DNA of 64,000 nucleotides from Sanghuangporus weigelae (lineage: Eukaryota; Basidiomycota; Agaricomycetes; Hymenochaetales; Hymenochaetaceae), in contig CP137319.1 of assembly GCA_033182465.1 (NCBI GenBank), forward strand, positions 186,001 to 250,000, written 5' to 3'. This document shows, one piece after another, positions 1-10,258 of the stretch. Position numbers and translations under genes: made by a program. A model generated the notes under the pieces. The model made no database searches. It saw nothing but the letters and a program-made list of their open reading frames with translations, and was not told where the DNA came from. Within the stretch, counting starts at the first letter, position 1. Each line of letters begins with the position of its first letter.

Positions 1-541
1 TCCCATCATACTTTCCTGTTTCGGGTCACCTAACATTGATCTTTCGCAACCTTCTCTCGCTTCCTTGGCAATGGCATACTTAAGTAAATACCCTCTCGAC
101 TTCCCTCAATCGATTCTGTAGTTCTTCAGAACCCATAGCGCTGGATCTACCGGCAACATCGTCGTCACCGTCGTAAACGTTAAGGTGTAGTCCCAGAGAA
201 TTACCATTGCCTTCTTCACTGGCCCTTCGAGAAGCGCCCATCCCGTCAGAGGCACCCCTCACTGTGCATTGATATGCATGGCCATTGTTCACGGATCTAA
301 CGCACAACGGTAAGTGAAGTTTTAATTTCAAACCGACCTTATGCCCTTTTATCGGATTGCATTGAATGTGAAACGCGCCGCGTTCCCGTTGAGCGGTGGT
401 GTTGCTGATTGACGCTCGCTCATGTTCCTCTTTCAACCATGGGGGTCGTCCTAATCTTCCTAGCTCACAAGGCATCCTCTTTTCCCGACTCATTCTTTTC
501 ATACCTCACTTTTCTCTTGCTTCACTAACTAACTTACCAAT
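1..541. other. Upstream region of the first gene
   Basis: No gene is firmly supported here. A 140-codon open frame lies on the minus strand at 80-502, starting 40 bases from the plus-strand gene at 542. It could be an exon of a divergent gene, but its composition is mixed and I recognise no family. The 40-nt gap would be very short for a shared promoter, so I do not call it. Confidence 0.3.
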
Positions 542-1908
542 ATGGTTGAACCTCTTCAACAGTCTGACTTGAAGCCAGGAAAGGCACCATCAGATCTACC
601 AACTCCTGATTCATCCTCACGATCAGAAAAGCATTCCACGGCAGTTCAAGTACAAGCAGAATCTGAGTCTGATCAAGACGACGATTGTGAAGAAGATAAG
701 GCACCCTACGTTGTGAAGATGTTTCGCGCCGTCCTGGGATGGATGACACCGTACGAACAAATGGTATTCCTGCGTCGGAAGCGGGACTTGAAGCGCTGGG
801 AGCTCTTTCGTGACGCACTCATGCGGAGATGGTCTAATTTGAACGTCATCGTAAGATTGTGTAATTTCCTCCCGGGAGTAAATTAAGCTTATGACCTCTG
901 TAGTGTGGTTTGATCATGAGGTACGAGCATTTCTTCTTATCTGTTTTACGTCAGGAACTAAATCCCGATATGCAGCGCTGTCTCGACAATCGTCTTCGCG
1001 GATTTTCCTCTTTCAAAAGCATCCTTTACCCTCGGTATAATCTCGCTCCTTAGCAGTCTTATCGCCATAGGATTTGGTGTTGGACTCATTTATGTACTCG
1101 GCGATGTGAGAGGCAGCTCGATCGCGGTACGTTGTATCTCCAGACCGAGTGTATTCTATGTTTGATACCCGTGCCCGTTCAGCTGGTCGACGATCGCTAC
1201 CCAAGGCTACACCTCTTCGCTTTGTCAATTCCTGAAGTATGGGCGTTTGTCAGCTTCGGTGCTTTCTTCTCAGGATTAAGTGTCATCGTCTGGGAGGCAG
1301 ACAATAAAGGTTGGGTGGTCAAGGTGCGCTTGTTGTCAAGTGTTTCGCATCATATGTATTTCTCGTTGCAAATGCTCACACTTGGTCTGTCGGTGTAGGC
1401 TGGTGTAACAGTGGCAGCCGTTGCGCTCGTCGGTCATCTCGTCGCTTTCGGATTCCTCTTCCGCGAGCAAGACACGACAGCATTCCTCATTCCGGATGAG
1501 CAGATTTTTCCCTCCGACGAACAGAAAGCTGAAAGAAGAGAGTCACCTTCACCTTCGCACTCTCGACAGCAGTCCACGAATGACTTGTCGACGCTGAAGG
1601 GCCATGCTTTGAAAGGCAAAGCAACACGCCTGGATGGCATCACAACTTCTTCGCCTTATTCGAAGAATGGGCGACGACCCGTAATGCCTTCTCGTAACAT
1701 CATGTCATCGGAGACGCTCGTCGAAAGCCCAAACGCGCGACAGACGAGTTTTCGTGCATCGCCTGTTCGAGCGAGCACAGTTCCTGTGGCTTCCACCGCG
1801 CCTCCACGAAACAGTAGCGTAACAATTAAGCTTGCGTCACAAGAGTCTATTCCTGGACCTGCAGGACACGTTGTGTTGGTGCCGTCTGGATATGTTGAAA
1901 ATCTTTAA
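542..1908 (+). CDS. Multi-pass membrane protein, copy 1 of a duplicated pair
   Basis: Five exons (542-850, 904-920, 976-1126, 1183-1323, 1399-1908) join in frame to 375 residues. The N-terminal ~100 residues are soluble and acidic (run DQDDDCEEDK), ending in the basic stretch RRWSNLNVI. At least three hydrophobic helices follow: one in exon 3 (FTLGIISLLSSLIAIGFGVG), one in exon 4 and one opening exon 5. The tail of about 145 residues is polar and Ser/Pro rich. Exon 2 is a 17-base microexon coding CGLIM. A diverged copy with the same exon phases and equal lengths of exons 2-4 lies at 33119-34204, which strongly supports this model. Function unknown; the layout recalls lineage-expanded Agaricomycete membrane proteins. 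It is convergent with the prenyltransferase gene at 2069-3166. Confidence 0.8.
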
Positions 1909-2068
1909 AATGTTGGAAAATATTTTATCGGCTACTGTAATAATGTGATATCTTGACATTGTACCTGTACATAAGCATGTGTGTAAGTGATTCAGTAACG
2001 TATTTACGTACGTATATAGCAAAACGGACGGTATTGGCATATCACAATCAGGATTGATGTTGATCACT

Positions 2069-3166
2069 TCACGTCGACCTCCTGCTTCTCAAAATGCTCC
2101 AGGTCCTCTCGCCGATCCAACCTGCAGCACCAAGGACAGACACGTATACGATAGTCTTGAAGGTCTGATGTGTCCAATCTGGCCGGAATACAGGGACAAA
2201 CGAGATGGCGGTTCCCACGAGGCTGTAAATGCCAACGAATGATGAAGGCTCGACAGTTCTCGATGCGATGAGACTAGAATCCGGAAAATGCACAATCAGT
2301 TCCCTTTTTCTTCGAAGAAAATATTTTAATATCTGACTATAGCACAGCAGAGAAACCGGCAGCAGCACGCTCTCCAAACACTGTCGCGATCGTGCGCTGG
2401 CCAGCAGCGACGTCCGCTTCTAAGTCCGCCGCCGCACCAAGTGCATGCACACCCGACGTGCAGAGTGCTAGCAACCACCCTTTGCTAGCCCCTTCGCTTG
2501 CATTCGATCCGAATAAAGCGGAGCCTGATGACGTGTACCCAAGTGCCCAACACAACCAAACGAGAGTGCCGTTCGAAAGAGAGTCGAGAATGGGCCTTTC
2601 TTTGAGTCGAAGAGGCGGAGAAGAGTATTGCCAGCTCAGAATGAGAATCATGATTGTTATGAGAGGTTGCGTGAAATTGCGGGATGCCGACGTAGACGGG
2701 GGCGATGATGCCGGACTGAAGAAGGATGAAAGAAAGATGAGAGCCGAAGCAACGCGCGCTGCGGACAGAACAAATTCGTGATATACGGGATCAAGGATAC
2801 CGCCCTCTAAGGATTGCCCTTGCTTTCGAGGGTTGCGAAGGTCGGAAGTATAGTCATAAACATCGTTCACTCCGAAGACAACTAGAAAAGAGCAGAGGAC
2901 CGTTTAACAAAAAATGAAACTGGGTCAGTAACTAATAGCATTGTCACGATATCAAGCGAATGAGACTTACTGATACACAACGGGAATGATAAACATATGA
3001 TCTGAAAACCAACAGACAGTACGCCGTAGATAGATTTTGGGATTATTCGAGAATGAATCACTCCAATAGTGTAGAGAATTGGCCCAAAACACCATCCGGG
3101 AATGCGACTGACTTTTATCAGGACAGCAAGTCGTTCTAGACTAAGCTCAGAAAGCATGTCTGTCAC
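2069..3166 (-). CDS. UbiA-family prenyltransferase-like protein, copy 1
   Basis: Three exons (3166-2971, 2881-2338, 2273-2069) join to 314 residues. The N-terminus has the helix signature SRIPGWCFGPILYTIGVI. Exon 2 opens with FGVNDVYDYTSDLRNPRK, an intact first Asp-rich motif (NDxxDxxxD) of UbiA intramembrane prenyltransferases. The second Asp-rich motif appears as AADLEADVAAGQRTIATVFG. Multiple hydrophobic segments fit the family fold. UbiA enzymes move a prenyl diphosphate onto an aromatic or lipid acceptor; both metal-binding motifs are kept, but the substrate cannot be inferred. Intron 2 begins with the unusual donor GTCAGA. It is convergent with the membrane protein gene at 542-1908. A paralogue at 34663-35792 has the same intron positions but the opposite orientation relative to its neighbour. 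Confidence 0.85.
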
Positions 3167-3464
3167 GCTTCAAGATTAGAGTCTGGTGGTTTTGCCGGCA
3201 TCATAGATTGTGAGGAGTGCGGTACGTAGCAAGATCTAATAATAAATTATGTAATCGTCGGACTTCAAACTTGGCTTCAAGAATTCAGGTTTAACTATTT
3301 ATTCCAAAGACTGACTGATACAGGTCCCTCACGAAACACAAACAACATCAGCATGGCTTATCAACCCGTCAGCTACTGATACGTCAAAAGTATTGGTGCG
3401 ACTTCAGTTGCCACATTAAGATTTTCTGCTCTGAGTCTGCATAATAGCGCATATTGAATCTTTT
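3167..3464. other. Intergenic, nothing recognised
   Basis: This is the upstream side of the prenyltransferase gene. I see no coding frame, repeat or RNA gene. Confidence 0.5.
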
Positions 3465-3603
3465 CAACAGTATACAACGTGATTCAATGGGTTCACAAGT
3501 TATCCTACGGTTCGTCAATGTCCATCTTCGTTTCGGATTTTTGGTAAGAAAATTAGTCTCATATGCAAGCTAGTACTACAAGGAAGATTACAGACTCACT
3601 CCA

Positions 3604-3893
3604 ATGGTCGATTTGGACCATGTGCCAGATCCGTGTACGGTTAGTTGCGCCGGTGACTGTACAACCCCACCATCGAACTTTCCCTTAATTGTGATGCCGT
3701 CGCCCACTGAAAAGGAAAACTTTCGCTTCTTTATGTTGCCAGTCATGAGCATCGGGGTTTTCGTTGAAATGGCACTGTCAGGGGCGTTGTCAAATGTGAC
3801 CGTTGCATCTCCGCAGGTGAATAGGTTGATGATGGCCGAGATGGTCGTTTCGTATGTGTACTGTTGTCTCTCGAAGACGAAAGTTGTTGTGAC
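3604..3893 (-). pseudogene. Diverged, probably incomplete copy of the small gene at 5742-6189
   Basis: Read on the minus strand, this block encodes about 95 residues alignable with the gene in unit B: TYETTISAIIN against the paralogue's THTYKSSSAITTIIG, then a shared HGSGTWS / HGFGTWS motif near the C-terminus. The 5' end (about 3893) follows an in-frame stop that could be a splice acceptor (..gaactag), but no convincing first exon or start is found upstream. It may be a gene with an unseen 5' exon or a decaying copy. Function unknown. Confidence 0.5.
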
Positions 3894-4290
3894 CTAGTTC
3901 TGCATCCCTCGTGTAAAGACGAGACCCGTTATTGCCTCTTGCGTCTTCGGTCATCGCGTCTGTTATCATTTATGGACAGAGTAAGTTGGATACTGAGAAG
4001 GGGCTTGACATGGAAACTGACCAGTCACGAGATTCTCTGACAACTAAACGGATGGAGGTTTGGTTTCTGAAAGAGTCAGACTTAAATGAGCTTTAATACG
4101 CTCTTCCGAAGTCACGCTACTGACCTGCTTTCCTTCCATCTGACCTTTGTAACTAGACGCTGGAACATCCCACATTCATTTCACACTTCAAGAAATGAGT
4201 AAAATTCAAATATACGGCACCATCAAGGCTGTACGCGCCCTTCAAAGTCCCCTGAACTGGGCCTTACTACTTTTCTCTGTGACTTCAGAT

Positions 4291-4937
4291 TAGGGCTCCG
4301 CAGCGTATCGTATATAGCGTATACGACACGGCGTATACGCTATACGCGCGTATGCGTATCAGCTCAAGCAACTGGATTATACGCGCGTATTTATACGCCC
4401 GTATGCGTATAATATTTTGGAAATTTTGGTGTATACGGCGTATACGTGCGTATATTTTTGGGCCTGAAAACAGTAAGAAATCTCGCACTCGAATGAGAAA
4501 TCTGCCTCTTTGCTTCGAAATTAGACATAACTCACCGAAATCTTACTGTTGGGTGTGTGGTCACGGTCTCTAGTACACGTCCAGCATAATATTTAGAGTT
4601 GTCTCGCTTATAATGCAAAAATTACGTAATTTCATACTCCCTTATCCTGACAGAATTCTGGGCAGAACCTCGTCATTTGTGCACAAAAATTAGTATTTGT
4701 ATTAGGTGTCTCACCTTAAGGAACGCAACGAAAGTATTTTCTAGGCACAAACATGACGTGCAATGGTCAGAATGTTGTGCTGTTGGTGTGGACCCGTATA
4801 TGCCGTATACGCCGTATATATACGCGCGTATCCGTATCTCAGTTCAAAATCAAATATACGCTCGTATTTAATACGAGCGTATGCGTATATGCCTAAAATT
4901 ATACGCGCGTATCGTATACGATACGCGCGGAGCCCTA
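4291..4937. mobile_element. hAT-like MITE, 647 bp, palindromic subterminal repeats
   Basis: The element starts tagggctccgc and ends gcggagcccta, an 11-bp perfect terminal inverted repeat. It is flanked by cttcagat (4283-4290) and ctccagat (4938-4945), a 7/8 match to an 8-bp target duplication, the size made by hAT transposases. Both subterminal regions are packed with self-complementary motifs built from tatacgcgcgtat and gtatacg. The centre (about 4490-4780) is AT-rich and codes for nothing recognisable, so it is non-autonomous. The equivalent spot in unit B of the tandem duplication lacks it. Confidence 0.8.
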
Positions 4938-5570
4938 CTCCAGATAAGGACACATGCTGTCCTGCATGGAAGACGGAGTATGTGTGGGATGTACTCTATT
5001 ATTGGAACTAGATGCTGTTGAACCCTGGGCTGGGAAGACACGAGCAGAACTACTCTACCTTTTGCCCCGCGACTTCAGGAGATCTCGTACGGATTCTACG
5101 GAAACAGATAAAATTGCATAGAAGACAATGTGCGTGCGAAAAGTACTCTATTATTGGTGCTAGACGCTGAACCCTGAGCTGGAAAACATTGTCTTCTGCT
5201 TCATTGGAGGTTGGTAGGACTTGGAGCAAACCTAGCTTGCTCCTGACTGACATAGTTAGTGCTCATGCTGAGGTACTCGACTTAGACATTTACGAGAACT
5301 CCAGCTAAACATGAGGTGACTCGGTCCGTTGAGCACTCTGGTCCGAGTCCTGAGGAATCATGACTATCAGGAAAGGCGTTACTCCTGTGAGAAACTGTCT
5401 TAGTAGTTGCATGACTAGTGGCATTTTTCTCATTACGCGCTTACAGGATAGTCGTGGTGATGTGTCCCGAGGATGATGTTCAATTAGTCAAACGAAATTT
5501 ATTCCGAAATGGTCGCGTTGTTTATCCTTATTTACGTGTCAAAGTCACATGACAGACTTTCGTTGAGTTT

Positions 5571-5600
5571 CGTTTCGCATACGATGCGCGCAGAGCCCTA
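5571..5600. mobile_element. Solo terminal end of the same hAT-like MITE family
   Basis: About 26 of 30 bases match the right end of the element at 4908-4937, including catacgatgcgcgc and the closing agagcccta. No matching left end was found nearby. It sits between the end of unit A and the start of unit B of the tandem duplication. Confidence 0.6.
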
Positions 5601-5679
5601 TATTCGTCACGGAAGATAAAATTGTTATTGAAAACTTCAATCACCACATTTAGACTACTCGGTATGAATCTCTATATAG

Positions 5680-7040
5680 CAGTATACAACGCGACTCAGT
5701 GGGTTCGAAGTTTATTCTGGAGTCTGAAGCCGAGTCGGATCCCTTCATTCTGGTGCTACATTTGTTACCTAGTAGAAAGTTCAAACACATAGTAGTACTA
5801 CAAGAACACAAACGTACCAACTGGTTGGGTGTGGTGGGACTCGACCACGTGCCAAATCCGTGAACGGGTATTTCCGAGCCCCATGGGACGTCACCCTGCT
5901 GGATCCTCCCCTTGATTCTGGCGCCTTTGTACATAAGAAAGTCAAAGGCATCTCTGTTGATGAAGCCGGTAATGGCGCAATTGCCTTCTAAGTCTGCCTC
6001 GTCGCTATACGTGAGTGTCGCGTCTTCAGACGTGAACGCGCCGATTATGGTTGTGATAGCGGAAGACGATTTATACGTGTGCGTGTCTCCGCTGGCCGTC
6101 ACGAACTCTGCCGTGATGTGGCCTGGCTTTGAAGCCGCAGATAGGATACCTCTGACCTCTAGTAGGTTTTGAGCCATTGTATCTGGCACAGACGGGGTAA
6201 GCGGCGCATCGAGAAGAGATTTAGCACGACAACTGACCCGTTATGAGGAATGCTAAGCTGAGTATTGTGAAGAGATTCCGCATGACAACTGACTAGTTAT
6301 GAGGTGTGTCTAAGTCGATGCCTGAGTAGACGGATGCCTTGATTCCATGCTTGTAAGGGTCAGATTTAAAGGATTTCTGTATAGCCTTCCGGAGTCGCAT
6401 TACTGGGTTCTTTCCGATTTCAATCTGATCTTTGTGAGCAGATGCCGGAACCTATGCTGTTATTTTCCATATATCAAGGGATAAACGACCTCGTGCAGGG
6501 CACAATCAAGGCTACACGCACCAAGTTTCCAGCATCCCGAACAGAATCATGTCGGTTTCTGTTCTGGGTCTTCGAATGATCTCCCAGAGGATACAGGCAG
6601 CTTTGCATGGCAGACAACGTGTGTGCGGGAAGTTATTGGGACTAGACGCTGAACCCTGGATTGGAAAAACATTGGATTCTGCATTCATCGGGGATTGGTG
6701 GGACTCGGAGTAAAACAAATATACCCTTGGCACGATTGGCGCTCGTACTGAGGTACCTAGCTTAGAGAACTCCGACTGAATATGAGATGTCTCGGTCCGT
6801 TGAGTACTCCGGTCCGTGTCCTTAGGATCATGACTATCAGGAAAGACATCATTCGTGTGAACAAACCAGAAGGACAAAGTAGCTGCACGACGAGTGGACT
6901 TTCTCTCATGAGGCATTTGCAAGACAGTTGTGGTAATGAGTCTCGAAGATGATATCTAGTAGTCGAATGAAATTTATTATTCCAGAACATTCGCGTTGTT
7001 TATCCCTATTTACGCGTCAGAGTCACATGACTGTCTGTCT
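5680..7040. repeat. Tandem duplication, unit B (no MITE)
   Basis: Second unit of the duplication described at 3465-5560. It holds the better preserved small gene (5742-6189) and ends just before the PHF5A/Rds3 gene. Confidence 0.75.
5742..6189 (-). CDS. Small uncharacterised protein, about 125-130 residues
   Basis: The main exon runs from a start at 6189 (or the in-frame ATG at 6177, MAQNLLEVRG) to about 5820. A 50-base intron with GTACGT..CTAG then leads to a short last exon ending TNVAPE and a stop near 5742. Alternating hydrophobic/polar stretches (HITAEFVTASGDTHTY, ATLTYSDEADLEGN) and the C-terminal HGFGTWSSPTT suggest a small beta-rich fold. There is no signal peptide or membrane helix. 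I do not recognise the family. A diverged paralogue lies 2.2 kb away in the first unit of the tandem duplication. Confidence 0.55.
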
Positions 7041-7101
7041 ATATTTGATACCGGGCAGTGTCGTTCACCTCACTCGACATTGTCGACAACAAGCTACCAC
7101 T

Positions 7102-7737
7102 ATGTCGAAACATCATCCAGGTATGTAGAAATTTACTCCTCGAACTCTCCTCAATATTTGGCGCTAATTGATTTACAGATTTGATTATGTGCAGGAGACA
7201 ACCTGGCATTGGTTCGTGTTTCAGCGAGTTGGGAGTACGTTGCTGACTGTACCTCCTCTGTTCCAGCTATCGGCCGTCTTTGCGAAAAATGTGACGGGAA
7301 ATGGTGAGTTGCTATTTTCTCCCTTCGCATAAGGAAGCTATCTGACTGAATTCTTTCTGGTTGTGCAGTCCAGTGTGCGACTCTTACGTCCGCCCAGAGA
7401 CGCTGGTTCGCATTTGTGACGAATGTAACTTTGGAACGTATGGCGGTCGGTGTATAATATGCGGTTCTCCAGGTTCGACCGCTTGGTATATCTCCTGTTC
7501 TAACATGCTTACTCACTTTCTCTTCTCATGGCGGATAGGTATCTCTGATGCATATTACTGTGCTGAGTGTACTCGATTAGAGAAAGACCGTGATGGGTGT
7601 CCAAAGATCGTCAACCTCGGCGCCAGTAGAACAGACTTATTCTATGAACGGCGTAGACTTGGTACGTTCCTCATTTCTCGCTTTTGAGGTATCACAGAGT
7701 CTGACTAAAAGTGTGTATAGGATTTACGAAAGGCTAG
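7102..7737 (+). CDS. RDS3: SF3b subunit PHF5A / Rds3
   Basis: Six exons (7102-7120, 7179-7211, 7267-7303, 7369-7472, 7539-7661, 7721-7737) join to 110 residues, the length of human PHF5A. The sequence is nearly invariant: [75 protein letters not shown]. The CxxC pairs form the three-zinc knotted fold. The protein belongs to the SF3b part of U2 snRNP, where it helps hold the branch-site adenosine during pre-mRNA splicing in the nucleus. The first and last exons are only 19 and 17 bases. Introns after exons 2 and 4 start with the atypical donor GTTCG. Confidence 0.97.
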
Positions 7738-8235
7738 CATTTACCAACTTGACGTCACCACTTCTGTCGACCGCTTTGTTTGCATTCTCCGTTCGGATGG
7801 AGAAAGGGAAAATGGACTCGTTTCTTCGATCCATGATTGTGCTTTTCTATGCACTCCTCAGTTAATATGGGCTTGTAACTTCAGACCCGTACGCATAACT
7901 TGAATTTAGCTGGTATTTCACGTCGTATAGATCATAGCGCAAATCGATCTATTTTATTGTCTCTAATATATCAAGATTTCGCTAGTGTGCCGGTTTTCCA
8001 GATAAATAACATACAGGAAGAAAGAAAGAGTCCATATCCATTATTTTGATTGATGATTATATGATACATGGGGAATAGACAGGAACCAGCTGTTCTACAA
8101 GGTGCAAGATGCTCGTAGGTAGTAATTTATTGGAGGAGGGTAGAGACGGAATGATGCATGTATGGATGAGGTGTATTGCGAGATCGAGTTAAGGAGAGAA
8201 TGTTGGTGCAAATAAATTATTCATACAACAGCAGC
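7738..8235. other. Convergent 3' ends, nothing else seen
   Basis: The region lies between the stops of PHF5A/Rds3 (+) and the mannosyltransferase (-). It is AT-rich and presumably holds both 3' untranslated regions. Confidence 0.5.
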
Positions 8236-9654
8236 TCAGCCAATCACACCATCTGGGAACAACCCCCTAAACCTATCCAGACAACTCTGCCCATGGGCAT
8301 CGAACGCCTGATCCCTCTGACACTGACATTGCAGCTGCGAATTCAGCGGCTCGTCCGGACAATTCCAAAACGGTCCGTGGTAGTATCCAAGATCTTGGAA
8401 GTAGTGAATTTGCTCGCGCGGGAGGAGCAGGGCGACACCGATGGAGTGTACGGGTGCGTCTCCCCATCGTTCGTAGAAGAACTTGCCCGTGGAGTCGAGG
8501 TAGGAGAAGAATGCATCGTACGCGGCCGAACGGAAGAAATCGAGGTCAGCGATTTCGAAGTTTGACCAGACTGCGAGGGAAGCGTAGTTGTTAGTATGGA
8601 TGTTAAAATGAGTAAAGCAAGCGTGCTCACAGTGACACCGGTTGTATGAATCTCCACCATCATCAGACAAGTATGCCAACGCATGATTATCAGGCATAAG
8701 ATGCGAGAACTTTGACTTGAATTCTGACGGGGCATAGATCAGTATCTATCGTCTCAGGAGTAAGAGATCAAGAGACGCACCTTTAACGGTATCCCAAAGT
8801 GTTGGTATCGTCTCTCCATACTCCGGGATAGTGATCGTGAACGAGTATCGTTTATTGTTCTCGATCATATACACAAACGGGTCGTACGGGATATTGCAAG
8901 GGAAATTGACATTCGGCTCGACTCGCCAGTACCATTTGAATCCGTCAAGCGCCTTCTGACGATAGAAGAATCCCGAGTTGAAGCGGCACATATTCCTGTA
9001 AGTCGTACTCCCAGCGTACGGCACAGTTCGCAGCTTCTCCATTTCCTTTCGATCGTGTTCGTACTTCTCGTCGTCGATCCACTCAGGAGGATACCAATCT
9101 TCGCTCCTTACCAACCCAAAGCGTACCTCCCCACTTGCCACCTCCCTCACTCGTTTCTTAAACTCCAGCGAAAACGGAACCTCGTTAAGGAACGTCCACG
9201 GATAATGGTATTTATGATTAAACTGCGCCTCGAGGGAGTGCATGCTCGTGACAACACCCTGGAGGTCGCTATTCCGTGCAAGCATCAAGAGTGTTGCATT
9301 TGCATGGTGCGTTGCCGGGTCTACAGCAGGACTGATGGTAACGTTCACCGGCGCGTTCGGTGGCCGCACAACAGGGTACGACCCAGAATTACTCCACCCT
9401 TCCCCGCTCCCGAATTTGAACTTGTCATACGGAACATAGTCTCGCGCCGTTTGCGACATCAGTAGTAGTCCCTGTATACATAGGTGGTCGGTAGCATTAG
9501 ATTAGCATTTCATTCAATTCACGCATTTTTTGAATGCGCGGGAACGCACCAAGCAAATGAGCCCGAAGATGGCAATGAGCAGCCTAAATGGCCGAACGCC
9601 CGGCGCACGCAGTCTAGATAGACTCTCAAGGTCGACGCGTATCCTCGACGACAT
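8236..9654 (-). CDS. Glycosyltransferase family 15 alpha-1,2-mannosyltransferase (Kre2/Mnt1 type)
   Basis: Four exons (9654-9550, 9471-8781, 8723-8631, 8570-8236) join to 407 residues, typical for the family. The short cytosolic N-terminus and helix FRLLIAIFGLICLGLLL make a type II signal anchor of a Golgi enzyme. Family blocks follow in order: ATLLMLARNSDLQGVVTSMH, KYHYPWTFLNEVPFS, YRNMCRFNSGFFYR, KWYWRVEPNVNFPCNIPYDP and WSNFEIADLDFFRS, then FFYERWGDAPVHSIGVALLL. They contain the manganese and GDP-mannose binding regions known for Kre2. The expected role is adding alpha-1,2-mannose to O- and N-linked glycans of secreted and wall proteins. The first intron splits the anchor helix, so the ATG at 9459 is not the true start. 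Confidence 0.93.
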
Positions 9655-10258
9655 CGTCGGGTTTTCTCAGTGTTGTGGTTTAAGGCAAGTTGCTGAGTTA
9701 CACAAATCTAGGCTGAGCTACTCGACCGACCTACGGCAGTGCAAATGCGGCTGCGCACAGAGTCACACGGTCCGTTAGTGCCCCCTCACAACCATCAACC
9801 TCAACATCATAAAATAGTAGCTGATACTCCTCTCAGGTAAAGTAGGGTACATTTTAACATTTGCAAACGCAAATAACAAATAAGTCGTCCTCACAAGTTC
9901 TGGAATTGAGCATAACTTTTGTTTACCCTCTTATAAGCCCCCCAAGCCGATATTTGCTTCCGTAAAGACTAACCGAAAACACAGTTCAATCCATAGAATA
10001 AACTTATATTCGTTGTTTTTAACATACACCGGCCTATGTATACTAATTGATTGGTTGCAGACATGAAGACGATATGTGAAGAGTCTCTAATAGAAACGCA
10101 CAGCAACAACAAAAGAGAGAAGGAAAGAAATCGTGATGAGGGATAAATAATGCGTACTTTGAATTGGCTTGAATGGTACAGATCGTGACATTTTACCTCC
10201 AGTAACAAATGGTCTGGCAAGAGTTACAAAGCAATGTACACCTCCACCGAATGGTCAA
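9655..10258. other. Intergenic, nothing recognised
   Basis: It holds the promoter side of the mannosyltransferase gene and the 3' side of the HECT ligase gene. The 83-codon minus-strand frame at 9969-10220 has no recognisable features and is not called. Confidence 0.5.

Larger units (their letters stand above)
3465..5560. repeat. Tandem duplication, unit A (carries a MITE)
   Basis: Unit A matches unit B (about 5680-7040) along its length. Shared landmarks in order are cagtatacaacg (3471 and 5681), the coding block of a small minus-strand gene, a flank with ctagacgctgaaccctg (5160 and 6640), and an end block with gcgttgtttatcc (5514 and 6990). Identity is moderate, so the duplication is not recent. 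Unit A is longer mainly because of the MITE at 4291-4937. Confidence 0.75.

Noticed and set aside
2392-2781. 129-codon plus-strand frame
   Set aside because: Antisense to exon 2 of the UbiA-type gene, which is confirmed by its paralogue.
4285-5011. Several 65-80 codon frames rich in Tyr, Ala, Arg and Ile
   Set aside because: They translate the tatacg palindromic repeats of the MITE and are not genes.
9055-9465. 136-codon plus-strand frame
   Set aside because: Antisense to the well-supported mannosyltransferase exon.
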